64,000 nucleotides of DNA from Aquimarina intermedia (GTDB taxonomy: Bacteria; Bacteroidota; Bacteroidia; Flavobacteriales; Flavobacteriaceae), in assembly GCF_008124785.1 (NCBI RefSeq), contig NZ_VNHU01000005.1:1-64000 (forward strand), given 5' to 3'. The notes under the pieces are model-generated. The model did no database searches. It worked only from the letters and a program-made list of their open reading frames with translations, and was not told the origin of the DNA. Below are positions 57,880 through 64,000 of the stretch, piece by piece. Position 1 is the first letter of the stretch; the number at the start of each line of letters is the position of its first letter. Both the position numbers and the translations under genes were made by a program.

Positions 57880-58485
57880 TTAAAAGTGTGAACTAAAAAT
57901 CTTCTCTACAAAATCCGCTATATTTTGCTGGTTTGTTTTTATGAGTTGTTGTTTTGCATTTTCAATATCTGCGGGCAATTTATCTTGACTTAATTTAAAT
58001 TTCCCTTCCCAGTTGCTTACATTAATAGTGAATCCGTGAACGTATGCGACGGCACGATCCATTCTCGGGTCATCGAGCTTTAGCTGATAAGGGTGATGGG
58101 GAGCTTCTAAAAAGGTGGTCATAGCAACCATACTTTCTTTAATTTTATTAGAATCACTGATCTCCTCGACTGTTCCTGTGGCATGAACAATAATATAGTT
58201 CCAGGTAGGTAGTTGCTCTGTGGTATAGATTGAAGGTGAAATATAGGTTTGCGGCCCTTGAAAGATAACCGTTATAGGCTTATTTTCTTTTAAAACTTGG
58301 CAATGTGGATTGTTTTTGTCAATATGACCAACAAGCTTATCATCTTGAAGAATCAACGGAGCATGAGTGATCATGGGCATGTTATCTTGAACAGAAACAA
58401 GTGTTGCAAGCGGATATTTTAATACCACTTGATGACTGTGAGCGTCAACAGTGTCTTGATGGTGTGCCGGAGGATAATGTGACAT
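57880..58485 (-). CDS. PaiB-like FMN-binding protein
   Basis: 201 residues of the FMN-binding split-barrel family called PaiB or negative transcriptional regulator: start YPPAHH, LVGHIDKNNPHCQ and WNYIIVHATGTVE are characteristic. In Bacillus PaiB is linked to control of sporulation and protease genes, but biochemical function is unclear. It lies 1 base after the DUF1569 gene. Confidence 0.85.
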   Translation of the reverse strand: MSHYPPAHHQDTVDAHSHQVVLKYPLATLVSVQDNMPMITHAPLILQDDKLVGHIDKNNPHCQVLKENKPITVIFQGPQTYISPSIYTTEQLPTWNYIIVHATGTVEEISDSNKIKESMVAMTTFLEAPHHPYQLKLDDPRMDRAVAYVHGFTINVSNWEGKFKLSQDKLPADIENAKQQLIKTNQQNIADFVEKIFSSHF

Positions 58486-58486
58486 A

Positions 58487-58930
58487 CTACGCCTTGAATT
58501 GTTTAAGATGGTGGTCTAGGTGTTTGTATTGCATTTGCCCCCATTGTTGTCTTGTAAATTTACCAAATACCGGATGTACAGGTAGCTCTTGTGAATCATC
58601 GAGTTGATAAAACTCATTAATATAATTTATCAGCGCCGTTTTCTCGTGGTCAAAGTCTTTATTTTCTTTTACTTTAAAATTAGGTGCTGTCGGCAGGCCT
58701 TTTCGCCATGGGGTATCATTATATAATAGCTTTTTAAAAAAGACACGTGCAATCCAGTTCGACTTTAGTTTGAAATCTTCTTTATTTAAGGCAATACGTA
58801 GAGGGAATTGACAGTGATGTAGCATTTGAGCTACATCCATTTTACCCCATTGCGCAGGACTGCTGATTGAAAGTATATGGATTCTATCTTCAATTTCATT
58901 TTTACTAGCAATATCAAATAATGATTTCAT
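58487..58930 (-). CDS. DUF1569 domain-containing protein
   Basis: 147 residues from the ATG at 58930; a start 30 bases earlier is less likely. The pattern (AQWGKMDVAQMLHHCQ; HPVFGKFTRQQWGQMQYKHLDHHLKQF) is that of DUF1569, a DinB-like four-helix fold with conserved histidines that may bind metal. Function unknown. Coupled to the PaiB-like gene. Confidence 0.85.
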   Translation of the reverse strand: MKSLFDIASKNEIEDRIHILSISSPAQWGKMDVAQMLHHCQFPLRIALNKEDFKLKSNWIARVFFKKLLYNDTPWRKGLPTAPNFKVKENKDFDHEKTALINYINEFYQLDDSQELPVHPVFGKFTRQQWGQMQYKHLDHHLKQFKA

Positions 58931-58993
58931 AAACTGTGATTTGTGAGTGAATGATATCAAAAATAAAGTATTAATTTTAGATTGGACAGATGC

Positions 58994-59034
58994 AAATAAA
59001 AAAAGGTTTGATCTTTTAGATGATCAAACCTTTT
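58994..59034 (-). terminator. Terminator of the 59064 gene
   Basis: A 13-bp perfect stem (59001-59013 with 59022-59034), followed on the minus strand by T-rich sequence, 30 bp past the stop. Confidence 0.85.
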
Positions 59035-59063
59035 AAATATATTATTAAATCAAGCTTTATGTA

Positions 59064-59510
59064 CTAGCTAACTTCGTCAAAAACCATTCCTAGAAAATTA
59101 TCAAGATCTGCTTTTCCTGAGATATTAGTTGGAGTTCCCAAATTAATCATAACAGGTTGATCCTTTATTTTTCCTCTTAAGAAATATTGGTATGAAGTAC
59201 CCATTTTAAATTTAAATCCTTTAAGTTCATGTCCAAAAGAACTAAATGTAACTGGAGTTTTACTTGAATTTGATTCTTCAAACGTACTTATGATTTGATC
59301 GAAGACAGCTGTCAGCATATCGTCACCATAATATTCCCATTTGATGGATGTCCCATTACAAGCTTGTAACTCATACTGAGATTTCGCTTCGCATCCTCTT
59401 GGCACTTGTATGCAGTTTCCTACTAAATCCAAGAAGGATATTTTTTTCTGTTGCTGGCCGTAAAAAGTGAAAGTGGCCATCAATAATACGATAGTAATAA
59501 TGTTCTTCAT
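59064..59510 (-). CDS. Small secreted protein of unknown function
   Basis: 148 residues with a signal peptide (about 1-18, IITIVLLMATFTFYGQ). Three cysteines occur in the first third of the mature chain (NCIQVPRGCEAKS and QACNG). I do not recognise the family. It is a single-gene unit with its own terminator. Confidence 0.7.
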   Translation of the reverse strand: MKNIITIVLLMATFTFYGQQQKKISFLDLVGNCIQVPRGCEAKSQYELQACNGTSIKWEYYGDDMLTAVFDQIISTFEESNSSKTPVTFSSFGHELKGFKFKMGTSYQYFLRGKIKDQPVMINLGTPTNISGKADLDNFLGMVFDEVS

Positions 59511-59656
59511 AAATAGGTTAATTTGAAGTTATAAATGATAGATTTTTAGAATTAAGGGTGGGTAAATATAGTAAAAGTTTCATTTTCAAACAAATATAAA
59601 TGTTAAATTGATTAATAATATTAGGTTTTTTTATTTTTTTGATAATTAAAGTATTG

Positions 59657-59694
59657 TTTTTGAGATAAATAATGTAAACTTATTGTCTCAAAAA
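59657..59694. promoter_or_regulatory. Inverted repeat upstream of radC
   Basis: TTTTTGAGA (59657-59665) pairs perfectly with TCTCAAAAA (59686-59694) across 20 nt. It lies 32 bp before the radC start and could be an operator. No T-run terminator geometry on either strand. Confidence 0.35.
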
Positions 59695-59726
59695 TTCACA
59701 TCTTACAACCTTGATTTAACCAACAA

Positions 59727-60425
59727 ATGAATACAGAAAAAACAGTGATTTCGATCAAGTCATGGAATCAAAACGATCGACCAAGAGAGAAATTAATCGC
59801 TAAAGGAAAGAATACTTTAACAGATGCCGAGTTGATAGCCATTTTAATTGGATCCGGTAATCGGAACGAAAGTGCAGTAGCGTTAAGCCAACGTTTATTA
59901 TTGCATGTGGATCATGAATTAAATGCCTTAGGTAAATTGTCAGTACAGCAGCTAACAAAATTTAAAGGAATAGGAGAAGCAAAGGCCATAGCAATTATTG
60001 CAGCGCTAGAACTGGGCAGACGAAGACGGGGAGAGGTATCGTCTAGAATTGAAAAAATAACAAGTAGTAAGGATGTCTATGAATTAATGTACCCGGAGCT
60101 TGCAGATCTTATGCACGAAGAGTTCTGGGTGATTTACCTTAATAATTCTAATAAAGTCTTGCAGAAAAAGCAAATTAGTATTGGGGGTAAAACAGGTACT
60201 TTGGTAGATGCTCGTATTGTGTTTGGGGCGGCATTAGAGTTTGGTGCTACCGCTGTGATTTTGGCTCATAACCATCCTAGTGGAACATTACAACCAAGCA
60301 AGGCTGATAAGGAATTAACGACCAAGCTCAAAAATGGTGGTGCTTGTCTCGACATTAAACTTTTGGATCATTTGATAGTCACAGAAAAAGAGTATTTTAG
60401 CTTTGCAGACGCAGCCATGATCTAA
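59727..60425 (+). CDS. radC: RadC family JAB-domain protein
   Basis: 232 residues: N-terminal helix-hairpin-helix-like part (about 60-85, LTKFKGIGEAKAIAI) and a C-terminal JAB1/MPN+ domain with the metal motif AHNHPSGTLQPSKAD. RadC was named for DNA repair, but its biochemical role is unclear. Full length for the family. Confidence 0.95.
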   Translation: MNTEKTVISIKSWNQNDRPREKLIAKGKNTLTDAELIAILIGSGNRNESAVALSQRLLLHVDHELNALGKLSVQQLTKFKGIGEAKAIAIIAALELGRRRRGEVSSRIEKITSSKDVYELMYPELADLMHEEFWVIYLNNSNKVLQKKQISIGGKTGTLVDARIVFGAALEFGATAVILAHNHPSGTLQPSKADKELTTKLKNGGACLDIKLLDHLIVTEKEYFSFADAAMI

Positions 60426-60505
60426 TCGACTAACAGGTATTCGATGTCAAATTTATAACTAGCTGATTAGCAAGCTGGTCAAGTTTGTAGCACAATTTTT
60501 TATAT

Positions 60506-61807
60506 ATGCTGTTAATTTACGTTCACAAAATTACTCCACGAGTTTCCTATACGCTTAGGCATATCTGTAAACGAATATTAGGAATAGAGGTGGAGTTGAC
60601 CTCAAAAATTGAGACTTTTATTGCGCATGATGGACCAAAATTCTCTTACGGAAAAAAGCCTTTAGGAAAAGAATTGTATTTTCAAAGTGTTGACTTACTT
60701 TTTGAACATGGAATTACGGATACCGACATTACAGTGTATTCCTGGGAGGATACTAAGTGTTTTTTTCCTGTTAAAAATGAAGCTTCTGCTTTACCCTTTG
60801 ATATTTTTTCAGCAACATTTTACTTGCTTTCACGGTATGAGGAATACTTACCACATGTAAAGGACGATTTAGGTAGGTTTCCTGCAACCGAGAGTCTTGG
60901 GTACACCGAAGATTTTCTTCAAGATCCGGTGGTAGATATTTGGGCTTATCGTTTGTGTGATCTTTTAAAAAGTAAATATCCGGATATAGTTATAAACCTT
61001 GGATCATTTTCTATTCGTCCGATAGTTAAAGTTTCTCAAACCTTTATTTATAAGCAAAAAGGTGTAGTCCGATCTGTGGGTGCTTCATTACGAGATGTTT
61101 TAAAACTTCGGTTTAGACGACTGATTGATCGATTGAAGGTGCTAAGCGGATTCATGAAAGATCCTTATGATACTTTTGACCTGCTCATTGAATTTCAAAA
61201 ACATAAAAAGCGGGATCTTTTAGTAGTTTTCGGGTTGGGAGACTATTCTAGCTATGAGAAAAACATAAATTTTAATAAACAGGCGCATCAGTCAGTTATT
61301 AAACACGTTTCAGATTATATAGATGTAGGACTCAAAGTTTCTTATGAAGCAATTGATAATGTATCGGTCCTGAAAAAAGAAAAAAAACGAATAGAAAGTA
61401 TCTTTAATAGGCAACTAAAACATTGCGTATGTTCCTTCTATAAATTAAAGCTTCCCGAAGCATATCGAAATTTCATAGAATTAGAAATAGAAAACGATTT
61501 TTCTATGGGATACCCCGATCATGTTGGATTTAGAGCAGGCACGTGCACTCCATTTCTGTTTTATGATCTGGACTATGAAGTGCAAACACCTTTATTAGTC
61601 CATTCTTTTTATTTTACTTCAGAAGCTTTAAGTCATCATAGGACTTCTGCATCCTTAACGTTCAAAATAAATACTTATATTGATAAAATTAAAAAAGTGA
61701 ATGGATGCTTTATGCCTGTATTCAGCAATGATTTATTTAGTGATTTACAACATGAACAGTATTGGAAATCCGTTTACGAATTGATTTGGAACTATGACGA
61801 TGAATAA
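60506..61807 (+). CDS. Polysaccharide-deacetylase-family-like protein
   Basis: 433 residues, no signal peptide. It resembles a set of Flavobacteriia proteins annotated as polysaccharide deacetylases: an N-terminal region with FDIFSATFYLLSRYEEYLPH, and a C-terminal barrel-like part with SMGYPDHVGFRAGTC. The classical NodB Asp-His-His metal set is not clearly seen, so activity is uncertain. It overlaps the next gene by 8 bases. Confidence 0.7.
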   Translation: MLLIYVHKITPRVSYTLRHICKRILGIEVELTSKIETFIAHDGPKFSYGKKPLGKELYFQSVDLLFEHGITDTDITVYSWEDTKCFFPVKNEASALPFDIFSATFYLLSRYEEYLPHVKDDLGRFPATESLGYTEDFLQDPVVDIWAYRLCDLLKSKYPDIVINLGSFSIRPIVKVSQTFIYKQKGVVRSVGASLRDVLKLRFRRLIDRLKVLSGFMKDPYDTFDLLIEFQKHKKRDLLVVFGLGDYSSYEKNINFNKQAHQSVIKHVSDYIDVGLKVSYEAIDNVSVLKKEKKRIESIFNRQLKHCVCSFYKLKLPEAYRNFIELEIENDFSMGYPDHVGFRAGTCTPFLFYDLDYEVQTPLLVHSFYFTSEALSHHRTSASLTFKINTYIDKIKKVNGCFMPVFSNDLFSDLQHEQYWKSVYELIWNYDDE

Positions 61808-62489
61808 AAAAGATATAACACATATTTTCTTTGACCTAGATCATACCTTATGGGATTTTGATAAAAACTCAGCCTTAGCGTTTGAGACCATATTCAAAAA
61901 GTTTGAAGTTAATATAGCACTTGAGCAATTTCTCAGTGTATACGAACCGATTAATTTGGGCTACTGGAAGTTGTATCGTGAAGAAAAAGTAACCAAAACA
62001 GCTTTGCGACGTGGACGGTTAAATGACACCTTCAGTAAACTGAATTTATCATATTCAGTGACAATGATAGATGCGCTTGCAGAGGATTATATCAATGCAT
62101 TACCATTACATAATCATCTTATTACCGGGGCTGAAGATATCCTTTTGTATCTTTCCCAAAAATACACCTTACATATCATTACCAATGGCTTTAAAGAGGT
62201 CCAAGGACTCAAATTAAAAGCATCTGGGATTGAACATTATTTTGAAACTATGACCAATAGTGACGAAGTAGGCGTCAAAAAACCCAATCGATTGATATTT
62301 GATACCGCTTTACAAAGCGCGGGAGCACAATGTGAAAATAGTATTATGATTGGAGACAATTATGAGGCAGATGTATTAGGTGCAGAAGATATTGGATTAC
62401 GTGCAATTTGTTATAATTATCACAACGAAACAATTCCCGAGCATATAGTTCAAGTTGCTCATCTAAAAGAAATTAAAGAATTATTGTAA
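61800..62489 (+). CDS. yjjG: YjjG family HAD nucleotidase
   Basis: 229 residues from the ATG at 61800 (an ATG at 61794 is also possible). HAD motifs: FFDLDHTLWDFDKNS with the nucleophile aspartate, IITNGF, KKPNRLIF and MIGDNYEADVLGA. YjjG-type enzymes dephosphorylate non-canonical pyrimidine nucleotides. The start overlaps the end of the preceding gene. Confidence 0.93.
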   Translation: MNKKDITHIFFDLDHTLWDFDKNSALAFETIFKKFEVNIALEQFLSVYEPINLGYWKLYREEKVTKTALRRGRLNDTFSKLNLSYSVTMIDALAEDYINALPLHNHLITGAEDILLYLSQKYTLHIITNGFKEVQGLKLKASGIEHYFETMTNSDEVGVKKPNRLIFDTALQSAGAQCENSIMIGDNYEADVLGAEDIGLRAICYNYHNETIPEHIVQVAHLKEIKELL

Positions 62490-62534
62490 TATAAACAAAG
62501 GATTTTCCGTTGACATAAAGAATAAGATGCTAGT

Positions 62535-63107
62535 ATGCTAAGAATTTTTATATATGTAGGGTTTGGCGCTGTGTTGCTGACGTTATCCATAGCTTGCGTA
62601 AAAGATGTGGATGCCGATCAACTCAAGGAGGTTGAATTATCACCTGTTTATGAAATTGATTTTATTTTTTCTCAAATACAAATTCCGGATTTAACAGGAG
62701 ATGTACCAGTACCCCCACAGGGAATTCCGGTCGTCGAAGTAAGGGATACCTTGGATTATGATTTTTTGGGAGAAGAATTTGTTACTGAAAATTTGGATAG
62801 TGTTGCGTTAACCTTTGAGTTTAAGAACACCATTCAACGCGATGCTGATTTCTCTTTTGAATTTCTGAATGAGGCTTCTATGCGAGTAGGAAGATCGTTT
62901 CAAATAGAGGTTGCTCAGGGGGATGGAGAAAATTCGGTACCCGTTCTTACAACCGAGACAATTCTTTTGGCCAGAGCCGATTTAACAGCCATCGCCAATG
63001 CCACTCAATTAGCTACTACTTTTCGTATAACACAGGTAGATACCACATTAACGGGGCTCTTAATTCTTAGATCCAAGGGAACCTATTATTTTAATTATCC
63101 ACTATGA
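62535..63107 (+). CDS. Hypothetical lipoprotein
   Basis: 190 residues with a lipoprotein signal (VLLTLSIAC, C21). The mature region contains beta-rich segments and no recognised domain. It overlaps the start of the DUF5723 gene by ATGA, so the two are translationally coupled and may act together at the outer membrane. Confidence 0.75.
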   Translation: MLRIFIYVGFGAVLLTLSIACVKDVDADQLKEVELSPVYEIDFIFSQIQIPDLTGDVPVPPQGIPVVEVRDTLDYDFLGEEFVTENLDSVALTFEFKNTIQRDADFSFEFLNEASMRVGRSFQIEVAQGDGENSVPVLTTETILLARADLTAIANATQLATTFRITQVDTTLTGLLILRSKGTYYFNYPL

Positions 63108-64000
63108 GGCGATTGGTGACATTTTTTTTTATTCTAAGCTTTTGTGCGTTCTCTCAAAATAAGCCAGGGCTCTATGATTATTCAGATTTGCCTCAATCTC
63201 TGATGAGTAACCCCGGGACGACAATAGAATTTGATTACCATGCTGGTGTGCCATTATTTTCTCAATTTCATATCAACGCTGGTCTAAAGGGAGGATCGCT
63301 CTATGATATTATAGCAGATGATGGACGCACAGTGGATGAAAAGATAACGGCTAAACTTGAGGAGCTATCCAGCGATGACTATTTGACGATTAATCAGCAG
63401 TTAGAGCTACTGAGCTTTGGCTGGAGGAGCAAAAAGAATCCAGATACTTATTTTTCTGGCGGAATGTATGAGGAGTTTGATTTTATGGGGTATTTTCCAA
63501 AGGACTTGGCCGTATTGGCTTATGAGGGAAATCAGGAGTATTTAAATCAAGATTTTAGCTTTTCAGATTTTGCAGGAACTGCAGAATTGCTAACTGTTTT
63601 TCATTTTGGATATACTAAACAAATTGATGATCGCTTAACATTTGGTGCACGCGCTAAAATTTATTCAAGCATGTTTAATGTGAGAAGCACTAAAAATAAA
63701 GGAACGTTTACTACTATTGAAACCCCCGATGGTAATAATATTTACCGTCATATTATTTCTGATGCTAATGTTGTTGTAAAAACTTCAGGGTATGCGGATT
63801 TGAGAGAAATAAATGATAGTGATTCTGAAGAAAAAGCCAAAGAGTATAAAAGTACGCTTCTTAAGAAGGCCTTTTTAGGAGGTAATTTAGGAGTAGGGAT
63901 TGATGTAGGGTTTAGTTACAAACTTGAAGAACAGTGGATAGTTACCGGTAGTTTGACTGATTTTGGATTAATAGTTTACAATAAAGATGTTGAAACCTAT
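63104..64000 (+). CDS. DUF5723 family outer-membrane protein (3' end beyond window)
   Basis: The frame opens at ATG 63104 and stays open for 299 codons to the window end. A signal peptide (RLVTFFFILSFCAFSQ) is followed by YDYSDLPQSLMSNPG and GVPLFSQFHINAGLKGG, typical of DUF5723 proteins, which look like beta-barrels related to PorP/SprF and FadL. The function is unknown. Coupled to the upstream lipoprotein gene. Confidence 0.85.
   Translation, partial: MRRLVTFFFILSFCAFSQNKPGLYDYSDLPQSLMSNPGTTIEFDYHAGVPLFSQFHINAGLKGGSLYDIIADDGRTVDEKITAKLEELSSDDYLTINQQLELLSFGWRSKKNPDTYFSGGMYEEFDFMGYFPKDLAVLAYEGNQEYLNQDFSFSDFAGTAELLTVFHFGYTKQIDDRLTFGARAKIYSSMFNVRSTKNKGTFTTIETPDGNNIYRHIISDANVVVKTSGYADLREINDSDSEEKAKEYKSTLLKKAFLGGNLGVGIDVGFSYKLEEQWIVTGSLTDFGLIVYNKDVETY

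Overview
The window reads as chromosome of a marine-type Flavobacteriaceae (Bacteroidota). Evidence: low G+C; many genes preceded by the Bacteroidota -7 promoter box TAnnTTTG and few Shine-Dalgarno sites; type IX secretion/gliding genes (gldJ, porV, a substrate with a C-terminal sorting domain); an hpt-adk fusion of the kind I recall from this family; a PafA-type alkaline phosphatase. No genus can be assigned from the sequence alone.

Layout. 1-120: 3' end of a 5S rRNA gene and its terminator, so an rRNA operon lies upstream. 0.5-8.1 kb: acyl-CoA dehydrogenase, then amino-acid dehydrogenase plus nhaB, then exbB-exbD-tonB-folC. 8.2-8.4 kb: two tRNA-Val genes (TAC, GAC). 8.4-12 kb: small secreted protein, murF, gldJ (minus). 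12.5-22.7 kb (plus): porV, cdd, pdhA-pdhC, nudK, M28 peptidase, SDR, SprT-like, manC, DUF389. 22.8-31.7 kb: mlaEF, pafA, glycosyltransferase, methyltransferase, a small HTH/truncated-haemoglobin operon with a divergent regulator, gcvP. 31.8-40.8 kb: UbiA-like membrane protein, ECF sigma with zinc-finger partner, gbsR divergent from a secreted M28 peptidase, dcp, an RNA-gene-like intergenic region, purK-purE. 40.9-43.1 kb: hpt-adk fusion and obgE. 43.2-50.2 kb: an accessory stretch with unknown proteins, a PEP-mutase-family enzyme, ada, an orphan lipoprotein, and two long diverged direct repeats flanking a Coa1-like gene. 50.2-64 kb: a giant alpha-2-macroglobulin, mpl, paiB-like and DUF1569 genes, radC, and a four-gene cluster ending in a DUF5723 protein cut by the window edge.

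Functional links. murF and mpl serve peptidoglycan synthesis and recycling; gldJ, porV and the sorted peptidase belong to type IX secretion; ExbBD/TonB energise outer-membrane uptake; MlaEF moves lipids between membranes; purK/purE, the Hpt and Adk activities and cdd handle nucleotides; pdhA/pdhC, gcvP and the two dehydrogenases feed central metabolism.

The most interesting signal is in the 575-bp gap between dcp and purE. Two tandem units share a -7 box, the same 5' end, a long hairpin whose base shows a compensatory pair change, and a rho-independent terminator. They look like two paralogous small RNAs, possibly 6S-like. Other points are the structured direct repeats at 48.6-50.1 kb, a perfect 24-bp inverted repeat between gbsR and the secreted peptidase, the missing porU beside gldJ/porV, and a group III truncated haemoglobin coupled to an HTH-like gene.
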